Below, piece after piece: positions 33,595 to 43,962 of a DNA stretch of 64,000 bases. The notes under the pieces are model-generated. The model saw only the letters and a list, made by a program, of their open reading frames with translations, searched no databases and was not told the DNA's origin. This DNA is from [Phialemoniopsis] sp. UDSM-2020 (taxonomy: Eukaryota > Ascomycota > Sordariomycetes > Thyridiales > Thyridiaceae): NCBI GenBank assembly GCA_018873225.1, contig JAEILZ010000007.1:1922001-1986000 (forward strand), read 5' to 3'. Each line of letters opens with the position of its first letter. Position 1 is the stretch's first letter. Position numbers and translations under genes: made by a program.

Positions 33595-34578
33595 GAAGAG
33601 CAAGCTGCATCATCTACTACACGTGAACTGTACACACGGCATTCATCTTTCATGTACCATATCACCATTCAAGGACGGCGCTTTGTTTTTCTAGGCACAC
33701 GATCACCAATTCTCAGGAAACGAATGACTACCATGATCTGCATGCAGCCATCAATGATTCTGCCTACATAGGTTCCTTCTTACGCCTTCATGGCATTTGT
33801 GCCAACTCATTCCACTGTGGGCAGTCTGACCCTAGAAACTCATCCAGAGCTTCATTCTGAGATGATCAGACTCTATGGAGGTTCAAATGTAATTCTCTTT
33901 ATACCTGCTAACTGTCTGTGAAACGTCGATCAACATGGAATACATTTGCTTCAGATTGTAAGGTAGTAGGTATTCCGATAATACCTTATGCAAGTTCATC
34001 GTGTGCATTGCAGCTTCAGCTCCAGCTCCAGCTCCAAAGCTGCAGTCCTAGGCGGCTTGGTCATGCCATGCCATGCCTGTCATCAAGGTTTGGAGCTAAA
34101 GTTAGGGGGGTTTTTTCAGTTGGGAATGGAGGATATGCAGGCTGCCAATTGGCCCATCCCCCACATCTGTGGTCTGTGCGCCCTGACAAAACCTCCAGAG
34201 TCCACACTTTTGACCTGCAAACCTCATGAGGGAAAATCGATATTGCGTGAGCGAAAATTCTTGGCGCACACAAATTCTCCAACGAGGCTCCAGCACAGTT
34301 CACCAGTCACTGGTCCTAGATCGGTTCACCGTCACTCTAATCACAAGGCACATCAAAGATCCTAGTGAGTCGCCCCAGCACCTCGCTCCCCCGGCCATCG
34401 ATATACTGCCCTCGTATCCGTTCCTCACCACCGAGTCACGTTGATCTCATCTGCATCTCTGATTCTAACCTCAAAGCCCAAGCTTCCTCAGGGACCATCG
34501 ACCTCGGCACGACCTGCTCCACCCCCCGGCAGATTCCTCCTCCATCAACCTCTCTACCCATACCGGTCATCTACAACC
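33595..34578. other. Intergenic region before NAC-beta
   Basis: About 1 kb with no gene. It has a short CTCCAG-type microsatellite near 34012-34036. The 200 bases before the NAC-beta start are C-rich, as is common for highly expressed fungal genes. Confidence 0.5.
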
Positions 34579-35296
34579 ATGGCTGACATTCAGGAGCGTC
34601 TCAAGAAGCTGGGCGCCAGCGCGCGAACTGGTACGTATGCCCTTCAATTGCTCATCTCCGACCTCGGTGATGCCGGCGTGACCCATTGACTGACTGTGTG
34701 CTAGGGTATGTACACTCCACCGACATCATCCGACGACTCTTCGATTAGGAGGAATGTGTGTATGTGTATGCGGCAACATGGCTGACATTGAATGTGACAA
34801 TCAGTGGCAAGGGCACTCCCCGGAGAAAGGCCAAGCGTACCCCCGCCCGGTCCGCCGGCGACGACAAGAAGCTTCAGCAGACCCTGAAGAAGCTCAACAC
34901 CCAGCCCATCCAGGCTATCGAGGAGGTCAACATGTTCAAGTCTGACGGAAACGTCATCCACTTCGCCGCACCCAAGGGTATGTCAATCCATCGGCAGGGT
35001 GGCTGTCGTCATGCATGATCCAGGATCAGGGAGGTACTAATGAGACGGAACATCTAGTGCACGCTGCTGTCCCCTCTAACACCTTCGCCATCTACGGCAA
35101 CGGTGAGGACAAGGAGCTTACCGAGCTCGTCCCCGGTATCCTGAACCAGCTGGGTCCCGACTCCCTGGCTTCGCTGCGCAAGCTCGCCGAGAGCTACCAG
35201 CAGAACATGGCCAAGGGTGAGGGTGAGAAGGAGGCTGACGACGACGACATCCCCGACCTGGTCGCCGGCGAGAACTTCGAGGAGAAGGTCGAGTAA
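34579..35296 (+). CDS. EGD1: Nascent polypeptide-associated complex subunit beta
   Basis: Simplest model: exons 34579-34634, 34805-34977 and 35058-35296, giving 155 aa. It starts [20 protein letters not shown] and continues [15 protein letters not shown], the ribosome-binding basic patch, then the NAC domain ([40 protein letters not shown]) and an acidic tail. NAC-beta pairs with NAC-alpha (Egd2) and binds ribosomes to shield emerging chains. The first intron would be 170 nt under this model. An equal alternative uses two ordinary introns (34631-34704 and 34706-34804) around a one-base exon G at 34705, changing TGTGK to TGGK (154 aa). RNA evidence is needed to choose. Confidence 0.93.
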
Positions 35297-35661
35297 AGCA
35301 AAGGCTTGAATGACTTTTGAGCGGTGCGAGCGTGGAGGACCGTCCTGATCTATCCTACGGCGTGGGCAAACGGAAAATGGATTGGCTGGATTCTGGCAGT
35401 ACGCGGGAGCATGGATAAATCATTTCAACTCAAAGTGCGGATGATACGGAAACACTGCATGGGAATTTACACATCAACGACGAGAGAATTGGTGGTATTT
35501 CCTAAAATGTTATGCATACGCCGGGGGCTCTCGATGAGCTCTAGGTGTGGCACTTGTGACTATAGTTACCATTGATACCTCGAATCGAGGCATAAAAAGG
35601 TGATAGTTCACGATGTGTCCCAAAACGATGCGAGCTGTGATCTGGTGCTTTTGGGCCGTGA
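35297..35661. other. Convergent 3' region
   Basis: The 3' flanks of NAC-beta and Tad1. No gene or repeat seen. Confidence 0.6.
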
Positions 35662-37100
35662 TCAGCCCTCTATACTAAATACATCGTCACCTGTGTTCCT
35701 GGCCCAGCCGGCGAGCGCCTCGGCCCTGATTTCGGCCTTTACTTGACGCCTGGCTGCAAGCTGTTGTCCGTCTTTGACAGTTTTGTACGTACTCAACCGA
35801 AGCAGGCCGTGGATTGCCACGCAGCTCATTCCCATCAGAGCCGCCACCTCGGTGGTCAGACCCCACATCTTTCGGCGAGATACCGCAGTCGCTCCCCGGA
35901 TATCGAATTGTTTCCGGCCCTGCAAAACACCGCCGATCAGACTATCCTCCATGCCTGTTCTCGTCCACGCAACAGCCAGATTGCTCGCGGCCGTCTTCTG
36001 CGCTCGCGCAGCCACGCTGCGCTTAGAGAACGTGAACTCCCGCTTCGTCGTCTGCACCTCGAACGGCCTGAAGGCGTACCCGCCGCTCCACTGCTTCCCC
36101 TTGACTGGCTGCATGCGGCCCTCGTCCGAGAAAGACCGCTTGCAGCCGGTCTCGGAGTACTGCGACTCGGGCAGGATCAGGCTGTGCAGGTAGACATTGT
36201 CCGGGCAGACGAGCAGCGAGGTCAGCGAGGAGAGGAGCGAGGTGCATTGCTTGAGAGCCAGCTTGTCGGAGCACGACTTGGAGAGCGTTGGCGGTGCGTC
36301 GCCGCGCGCCGGCTTGCGACGGACGACACCGAGCTGGGAGAAGTAGCCCCTTCCCAAAAGCGCGGGTGCTTCGCCGGCGTTGCTACCCGCTGATGCATCG
36401 GGGGCGCCGTGTTGCGGAGCAGGGATTGCCCACGGCGAGGCATCCTCTTGGTCTGCCATTGTGAGTTCCATGGATGCATCTCCACCTGTCGCATGTGTGT
36501 CAGCTATAGACTCGAGAGTATGAGCGAAGGCGATATCACGTACATGGTGCCTCGGAGCAGTACATGTGCAGAGTGACACCATCTTTCCAAGAGAACGGTT
36601 GGCCGTGGAAGGCAGTCTCATCAGAAGCAGCTATCTCCTCCTTGGACCGAAGTCGCAGAAAGCTAGACGACCGGCCATGGAGGGCGATGTTTCGGCATTC
36701 TTCCAACACGAACTGGTTGAAGGCTCTTATCGATAGGATTTCGGCGTGCCAGTCGTGGATAGCCACTCCATTCGCCAAAGCCAGCCTTGAAGCTGGCAGG
36801 CATTTCATGCCCGTGCTATATTGTATTTAGCAAGGCAGCAGATGTGCACATAGTATATAGAAACTCACGCCAGCGCAAGACATTTTGCTTTCCCATCAGT
36901 CCCTTTGACGAGGTGTGAGCCAATCACCTCAAGAAGTCGAGTTCAGCGTAGGTCACGTAGGGCATACCTTTGGCCACTATGCCGCTCAGCGGTACCCACT
37001 CATGCGTGCCATTATCACGGACAGGCGGCTTGCGCTTAGCCGGCAGCCTGTCAAAGTGTTTCAAGACGAGAGAGGCTATCTCGTCTGCCTCGATGCTCAT
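35662..37100 (-). CDS. TAD1: tRNA-specific adenosine deaminase Tad1 (ADAT1 type)
   Basis: Four exons on the minus strand, 37100-36968, 36902-36869, 36815-36544 and 36485-35662, give 420 aa; exon 2 is only 34 nt. An in-frame ATG at 37121 could add seven residues, but its context is poorer. The protein begins MSIEADEIASLVLKHFDRLP, followed by the zinc-deaminase motif HDWHAEILS (His79 metal ligand, Glu81 proton shuttle) and metal-binding Cys in APCGDASMEL (Cys147) and in SCSDKLALKQ. This is the ADAR-like deaminase domain that converts A37 of tRNA-Ala to inosine. An insert with little structure separates the two Cys. The C-terminal third (SLIGGVLQGRKQ) is typical of the family. Divergent from RPL24. 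Confidence 0.9.
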
Positions 37101-37645
37101 TTGCGAGGTGACATGAAGCATACAACAAAGAACGTGGGAAAGAAGGCAACGGTTATCGGGGGGTTTGAAGATAACATGGTTGAGGACTCGAGAAATGAAG
37201 GTAGATTCGAGGGAAAATAGCGGGACTACATGAGGAAAGACTTCTACGGATTGAACCTAGGGTGCTCAGGCGCAACGATAAGCATATCTCGATGAATTAA
37301 TATCAAGTATACCATAGGCACGAGCGATCTAACAAGGAACCCATGCGTTGATATATTCATCGCGAATATACGAGGTTGGAGTAGTGAACCCAGAGGCGAT
37401 GCCATGCAGTACAAAGGTACCTCTTTGCGGGAAGCCCCACAAAAAGGGATCCTTTATCTTATCCTCCATCACGTGCGCCTGAAGTATGAGTCTAAGGACG
37501 TCCTGGCCAATCAGCAAGCCCCTCAAACTTCGAGCGGATCTTTGACCCTACCAACGCACAAGAATTTCGAAATTCGGTCATTCGCGACTTTTGACAGTCT
37601 TCTCGATCTTCAACCCACGTATCCGAGTCGCCAACCAACGCCAAA
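37101..37645. promoter_or_regulatory. Bidirectional promoter, TAD1 / RPL24
   Basis: A 545-bp region between the two start codons. It contains a CCAATCAG element at 37507-37514, an excellent HAP/CBC-type CCAAT box, 132 bases before the RPL24 start codon. Other regulatory words were not clear. Confidence 0.5.
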
Positions 37646-38430
37646 ATGAGGACCTACGACGACACTTTCTCGGGCCAGAGAATCTACCCTGGCAAGGTAC
37701 GCTCCTTTTTTGTCATTTCCGATGCTGACGTCGATTGGGCCGACCGGGATGGCGAGGTGGCATGGTGATGATGAGATGAGGGAAAGACGGCCATACTTTG
37801 ACGACCACGGCTCGGCCCATCGACGAGGCGACGTACGAGGAGTAATAGACGCTGATTGATTTGTGTTTGCAGGGTAAACTCTACATCCGTGGCGACAGCA
37901 AGATCTTCCGATTCCAGAACGGCAAGTCCGAGTCGCTCTTCCTGCAGCGCAAGAACCCCCGCCGCATCGCCTGGACGGTCCTCTACCGCCGACAACACCG
38001 CAAGGGTATCTCTGAGGTACGCGATCCCCCCGAAGTTCTGCCTCTCCGAGTGCAATAGCAACCATGGAGGCTGGAACGGACTCCATATCCGACTTGAGGG
38101 ACGGATGATGAAGGGAGAGGAATACGTGACTGACACACCCTACAGGAGGTCGCCAAGAAGCGCACTCGCCGCACGGTCAAGTCCCAGCGTGCCATCGTTG
38201 GTGCTTCGCTCGATGTGATCAAGGAGAAGCGCTCCATGCGCCCCGAGGCTCGCCGTGCCGCCAGAGTTCAGGATGTCGCGGACGCCAAGGCGAAGAAGGC
38301 CGAGGCTGAGAAGGTGAAGAAGGCCGAGAAGGCGAAGAAGGCTGCCGCCAGCAAGGGCCAGGCCGGCCGGATCCAGAGCAAGCAGGGTGCCAAGGGCGCA
38401 CCGATGAAGGTTCAGGCCACCACCCGTTAA
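37646..38430 (+). CDS. RPL24: 60S ribosomal protein L24
   Basis: Three exons, 37646-37696, 37873-38016 and 38146-38430, give 159 aa, the usual length. The protein starts [20 protein letters not shown], followed by [20 protein letters not shown] and [20 protein letters not shown]. The zinc-ribbon Cys of archaeal relatives are absent, as in many fungi. A long basic Lys/Ala-rich helix ([19 protein letters not shown]) forms the tail that reaches into the inter-subunit bridge. It belongs to the large ribosomal subunit. The first intron is 176 nt, longer than most here, and may hold a C/D box snoRNA. The gene is divergent from TAD1 and convergent with the peroxiredoxin gene. Confidence 0.95.
37765..37855 (+). 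ncRNA. Possible C/D box snoRNA in RPL24 intron 1
   Basis: Overlapping box C matches GTGATGA (37765-37771) and ATGATGA (37768-37774) lie in the intron, and a box D CTGA is at 37852-37855, a spacing of about 80 bases that fits a fungal C/D snoRNA. Hosts in ribosomal protein introns are common. Against it: I see no convincing terminal stem, box D is only 17 bases from the splice acceptor, and I could not match the guide stretch before box D to rRNA. Confidence 0.25.
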
Positions 38431-38785
38431 GCTGGATGCTTGACGAGGGCGAAAAGCGTCGGTGACGGAATCGGAGTCGGGGTCTCTTTTCGAATGTTCT
38501 TTACCTGAAAGGGCTGGGCCGGTTGCATGGATCCTAACATAAAGGGTTATGAATTATCGCATGGGATAGCTCAGCATAAAAATGCCAAACACTTGTGCAT
38601 TCGTCATAATGAAAGACCTTTCTATGAACACGGGATATTCGCTACGATGGAGAGATCAACGTCTATGGGTGCATGGAAGCCTTTTTGTTCTTGATTTGGA
38701 GCAGGAAATATGGTCTATGTCTATGTGCCGACGAGCGACTCTATGAACACGCAGATCTGCCTTTTCCCGTTCAGCTTAGACCCGT
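38431..38785. other. Convergent 3' region
   Basis: The 3' flanks of RPL24 and the peroxiredoxin gene. No gene seen. Confidence 0.6.
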
Positions 38786-39435
38786 TCACAACTTGGCGAG
38801 GACAGCCTCGGCGCTGGACGCGGCAGTGCTCTTAGGGACATCCTTGTCTGCGTAGACTACCTTGCCGTTGTCAATGATGATGGCACCACGTGCGATCCGC
38901 TCGCCGTTGGCCCAGCCGATGCTCTTGGCGAAAGACAGGCCATCGTCGGCCATGAACAGCTGGTGTGCGTGTTAGTGAGATGCTCTCGCGAGTGAAGACG
39001 TCCAAGTCCGTAGCAGAAAGACTTACAATGGAGTCGTCCTTGACACCGTTGGCCTTGCCCCATGCGGACATGACCCAGTGGTCGTTGCTGGCGATGAAGA
39101 TGACGGTGTCGACGCCCTTGGCCTTGAGCTTCTTGTAGTTCTCTGGGTCAAGGTAGGACGTCAGGTGCTGCTCCTGGCAGGTCGGGGTGAAGGCGCCGGG
39201 GACGGCGACGAGGACGGCCTTCTTGTTCTTGAACTCTGTTTGCATAGATTAGGACTCAATTCTCGCGCAGTGGAGTGCTTCACAAAGGAAGAGGCATGGG
39301 GTGCGGCGGGTAAATACCCTTGCTGGCATCGTACTTGATGCCGACACCACAGCTAGTGACGCCCGCATCAGGAGCCGGAGGTACGTAGGTGAAGGTCACG
39401 CCCTCGGGGAAGGAGTCGCCGGCCTTGATAGACAT
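38786..39435 (-). CDS. Prx5-type peroxiredoxin (Ahp1/PMP20 family)
   Basis: Three exons on the minus strand, 39435-39318, 39235-39027 and 38959-38786, give 166 aa. The protein begins MSIKAGDSFPEGVTFTYVPP and has the Prx active-site loop VAVPGAFTPTCQEQHLTSYL with peroxidatic Cys59. Cys29 (GVTSCGVG) is a candidate resolving Cys. Later, VDTVIFIASNDHWVMSAWGK and RGAIIIDNGKVVYAD follow the AhpC-TSA fold of the Prx5 subgroup. The enzyme reduces hydrogen peroxide and alkyl hydroperoxides using thioredoxin. The C-terminus, ...EAVLAKL, ends in AKL, a peroxisomal PTS1-like tripeptide (compare SKL/AKL), so a peroxisomal location as for PMP20 is plausible. Length fits the family. Confidence 0.92.
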
Positions 39436-40841
39436 CTTGGGTATGTGGTGCTAGAGCTATGAGTTTAAAGAACAACAGTGAGTGTCTTTTCTCAGCCAAG
39501 ATTGATGGGTTTGGACGTACTCTTTTGAAATTGCGTTCTCAGGTGTTGTGCGGAAGGACAGGGCTTCACAGTGATAAAGTGAGACGAGTTTGGTATGACG
39601 AAGTCAGAATAGAAGTTATTCCGAGGTGTAGCTTCCTCCGAGCGCGGCTCAACAAGGTCGATACTTCCCCTCCTTGAGGGCGGCGTGTGGGTCCCTTCCT
39701 CATGGGAGAGCTTGATGTCGCAATCCCCCACCTTTAGGTCCTGGCTCAGGCCTGGCTCCGAGCCGGAAGTCTCTCGGAATTTCAAGCATTGCATGTTCAA
39801 TAATCGAGCAAATATGAGTCTTTCCGACCAACTCACAACATGATTCAGCTCGAAGAGCCCTGCGGTTTAAGCAATCATTCCTGGATATGAATAATTTGGT
39901 AGCGACGCATTCCAGAACAAGTCAAGCCTGTCCGTCGAGGACGTTGCTTTTGGAGGTATATGTTCATCCTCATGGATTGAATGAAAGTGACAGGTCTCAT
40001 GAGGTATAAAACCTTGGAATTGCCATTCTCCGACTAGGAAGTAAACAATGACCCATCTGACTGTTGTTCTTTCGTCTTTTCGTAGAATAAGCACCCTGAA
40101 GACTTTGTAACTATTCACGACCCATTTACCGAACCGGTGCTGAGCTGTCACCAATCCCAATTTTGCATTAATGATAGGGCAGGCTTTTGATCACAAAGGC
40201 TCCCAAAGTATGACTTATTATTTGCAAATAGGCACCACTAAGCAAATCCTCTCATCCGAACGATTATGCAGAGTCTAGGGTTCTGCGACTGTGGAGTCTT
40301 ACTCATCCAGATGCGTTTTCGAAATAATTATATGCTCATACAAAGATGCATGTGTATTGCCCAAACCTTTCATCCATACCGAAGTCAGTTACCGAAGCCT
40401 CCTAAATTGAGTAAGATGCATTGTAAGGCTGAGGGAGTGTAGGGCTGAAGAAAGGGGCGGTATTCGGGATCCGCGTGAGTCAACTCTGTGCCCTCGGGTT
40501 CCAGTGTCAAAACGCTGTAACTCGACGAAACATGCCTAAAAGGGTAATTTGGGGGTCTTTGCCCAGCCGGTAAGACGGTAAGACGCGGTGACACCGGCCG
40601 GCGCTTTCGGGGATGCCCCGCTATTTGAACGCCGAGGATGACGAGCCGCAATGCAACACAAGCATGAACCAAGCCTTTTCAACGGGAACATCGTCTTCGT
40701 AGTGTTCGTAAAAACATATAAAACAGAGGATTTTACCTCATACTTCCCAAAGCATTTCCTCTCAATTCTATACAGTCTTCATCATCAATTGACCAAGCTC
40801 TGAACATTCGCGAGATCATTCACCAGACTTGATTTTACATC
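39436..40841. other. Intergenic region, divergent side
   Basis: About 1.4 kb holding the promoters of the peroxiredoxin (-) and NTF2-like (+) genes. A GGTAAGAC word is repeated back to back near 40570-40585. No gene seen. Confidence 0.5.
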
Positions 40842-41425
40842 ATGGCTAGCGAATCTAAGCCGCCATTCCCACCCTTCACGCAGGAGACTGCTCAACAGAA
40901 GGTCAAGGCTGCACAGGATGCATGGAACACTAGGTATGTGCACGCTGTGCATCTTATGAACACCCGTAAGATGACTAACCAAAACGTCAAAGGGACCCTC
41001 ATAAAGTCAAGATGGCTTACACGCCAGACTCCATCTGGCGAAACAGGAACCAGTTCCTGCAGGGCCGGGATGAGATCGCCAAGTTCCTTACGGACAAGTG
41101 GTCCAAGGAGGACGGCTACCGTCTGCGCAAGGAACTCTTTGCTTTCAAAGACAACAAGGCAAGCCTACTTGGTACAACACTGTTTTTGAGTCACGACCTC
41201 AGAGCTAACCTGCAGTAGATCGCTGTCCAATTTTGGTATGAATACCATGACAAGTCCGGTCAGTGGTGGCGATGCTACGGGCTCGAGGACTGGACCTTTG
41301 CCGAGAATGGCCTCATGCGCAAGCGGATGATGAGCGGAAACGATGTCAAGATCTCCGAAGAGGAGCGGTGGTACAAGGATGGAGTGGACGTCAACACGGT
41401 CGATATCAGTGAAAGGCATTGGTAA
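40842..41425 (+). CDS. NTF2/SnoaL-like protein (DUF1348)
   Basis: Three exons, 40842-40933, 40993-41158 and 41219-41425, give 154 aa. The second intron uses a GC donor (AAG then GCAAGC) with a TAG acceptor and is the only way found to keep the frame open across it. The protein has KAAQDAWNTRDPHKVKMAYT, DSIWRNRNQFLQGRDEIAKF, VQFWYEYHDKSGQWWRCYGL and EDWTFAENGLMRKRMMS, which is the DUF1348 pattern of small NTF2-fold proteins. These are found in bacteria and fungi; the biochemical role is not established. Length (about 150 aa) is right for the family. No signal peptide or membrane segment. Confidence 0.85.
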
Positions 41426-43654
41426 AGAATTAGTCGTCTTAGACGTTAGCAATAATAACGAGTGCATGTTTTCGCCTGCTGCTGGATTGGCAAGGGGCAT
41501 TGGTGATTACCATTTGCCTCATCTCATACGAATTCGATATTGGTTTTGTCTTTTGTACTTCACCAAACAACAGCATATCCCTTCATCAATCTCCTATCGA
41601 AATAAAAAGGTCGGCTCGAGTTACTACATAAATGGTGCTACTCTGCAGACGTTGATAGATCTGCGGTCTTGCAGAAGCCTGATGAGTATGTAGTAGCGAC
41701 GATCTAGGTATCTACAGAAACCTCTTCCGGGTCGTCAGGGACTCAATCAAGATCTGCATTCCGCACAGATAGACACATGTGTGACAAACGTGGCAAGTGG
41801 GTGACAGATTCGTTGACGGTTTGCCTTCTCGATGTACCTCAATTCTTAACTGATCACCCAGGATTATCCCACTACCTAAGAGCATATGGATCATTCAATT
41901 TGTTAGTGATTTGGGTAGGGATTGACCCAAAACCGTCAACCTTTCCGATACCCACTTGCGTGGCCTTCAATCCACGTACATGTTCTACTGTGGAGAAATA
42001 TTAGTCTTCATCCCTTGCCAGTAGTGATGTCGATCATATTAAGGGAGGGTGACTGGTCTTGCAAGCAACATTTAGTTGGGGTTTCACATGGATTCTGTAT
42101 TTTGGCATCTCCTCGCTAGATGTCCACTAGAAGACACACTTAACCACAGATAAACGCGACCACGATGTCATCATGAAGGCCATGCTGGTGCTGAATGTCA
42201 CTAAGGATGGTGAGCTGGCAAGCTGGGCAACGATTTTAGTTGGGTTTGATACGAAACTCGGCCCTAAAGCATTGTCTTGGGCTCCCGTATGCTAGCGTTA
42301 GCTAGTTTGCATTGGTGCTTTATCACATATCGGTTCTTCTGTTTTTTTCTCTTCTAGCTAGGTGCATGCGTGGCTTCTAGGTTGATGTCAGCGGCTGGAA
42401 AGCGATGGTCTCGAGGAGAGATCCAAGCAAGCCCGGAAGAGATCTTTGGTTCAATATTCAGACTCGTGCGTTTGAGATCTAAGAGAAGCACTACTGCACC
42501 AAGCAGCGGGAAGTAAGGGGCTGGCTCACGCAACTTCATCACAGTACAACGCAAGAAATCCCAGCAAGTGGCTCCAAGCAATGCCAGATACAACTGGTTC
42601 AGACCAGGTCTAAAAGTTTGTTTGCACGAACATCATGCATTTTGTTTGGACAGCGGGATTAACGGCGAGCAGAAAAAGCAAAGATATCTAGTTGACGCGA
42701 GGGGTGAGATAGCGGCAGACTTGACGTCGCATTGAACAAGAAACGTCCCGTCTGTGGAGATGAATGGCGAACGACGCAATAGATCCCTAGAGCTGCAACT
42801 GTATCTTCTCCACCTCGGGCAAACATCTGGAATCGGCAGCTGTTGGCTTGGGAAGTGGTTGTCGTCTTTTCTCGCCTCCCGACCTCCCAGCCCCCTTCTC
42901 GGGAGGTTCCAATGCCACTTGGGCGGCTAGTTGTAGGGAGATGGCTGGGTGGTGCCGACACAAGCATCCTCTCAGGTGGACAAGATGCAATTAATGAAGC
43001 AGCTTGTTTGCTCATCGGATTGCACATGCAATTGAACAGGTTGCAGGTCTTCTACCACCTTCCAAGTGGTGACAGTCGATTTCGCCAATATAGAGCTGGG
43101 TTCAATAGCTGAAGGGCCAAAGCTGCAGCCACCTCCGGAATTGTCTCACGCTAAACTAGACAGCGGGTTGAAGTGGTGCCCGTCCTTTTAGATCCTTGCG
43201 TTCAGACTGAGATGCTAAACCACTTTGCCTGATTCATCTGATGTGTTTGCCGCCGTGCAAGCTCGCATCTCTCTTACTAGAGAGCTTATATTCCAACAGT
43301 CTTGACGATAGGCATCTGCTTGACATGCGAAGGTGTGTTACCAAATCACACGTGAAGATCCCCCCGTACGCTGTGGATTGCTTCAAGGGGGGATACCGAT
43401 TCGGCAGCACATGCAGTGACGATCAGGCGGAAGAACCACTGCACTGGGCCTACCGCCACGATAAATGTGTGCTTTTGCATGCGCACGAACTGGGATGGTC
43501 CTGTTGACGAGAAAGGTGCAAGAACCGCACAGACAGCCCGTCTAGTGGAGCGGGGACACACCCGCCGCGATCTCACTATTGATCGACACGACAGGGGCCC
43601 CTGCCTCCCCGGATCGCCGACGGGGTGCGCCGTGACCACCCTCCAACGTCACTC
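41426..43654. other. Gene-poor region
   Basis: No gene can be supported in these 2.2 kb. Frames such as 42354-42593 (-) and 42659-43027 (-) lack domains or splice partners. The stretch is AT-rich around 41440-42350. Confidence 0.45.
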
Positions 43655-43962
43655 CTACAAGCGTCGCGCTTGCTTTTCTTTTTCGTCTTGACTTTCCATT
43701 TCCTGCTTGGTCTGAAATTTGGTCGTCACTCTTGGCAACGCGGAAGTCAAAGGGCACTTGCCTGGCAAATGAGATACCAGATGCCACCCTTGCCTTTCCG
43801 AGGTGGCTTTCGTGTGTCAGCCAGCCCCTTGATAGTCTTTTGCATGATGGTCTCGACATCGGGAGGGAGTCGAGGCGTCGGCTTGAACGAGGATTTGATA
43901 TCCTTGGCCGTGGCACCTTGTGGTCTTTCGAGCAAAGCCTTGAGCAGAGATCCCATGGCCAT
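43655..43962 (-). CDS. Candidate small protein, two exons, unknown
   Basis: The frame from an ATG at 43962 runs 67 codons to 43762, then meets CAG followed by GCAAGT, an ideal GC donor. A 50-nt intron ending TTTCAG (43761-43712) leads to 19 more codons and a TAG (43711-43655). The 85-aa product starts MAMGSLLKALLERPQGATAK, has the segment SFKPTPRLPPDVETIMQKTI, then GLADTRKPPRKGKGGIWYLI, and an acidic-basic tail (QEMESQDEKEKQARRL). Composition is normal for a basic small protein, unlike the shadow frames nearby. I do not recognise a family. The intron has no strong branch site, and the region is otherwise gene-poor, so this is only a candidate. Confidence 0.45.

Noticed and set aside
38105..38133. 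Box C and D words in RPL24 intron 2
   Set aside because: The spacing of about 20 bases is far too short for a C/D snoRNA.
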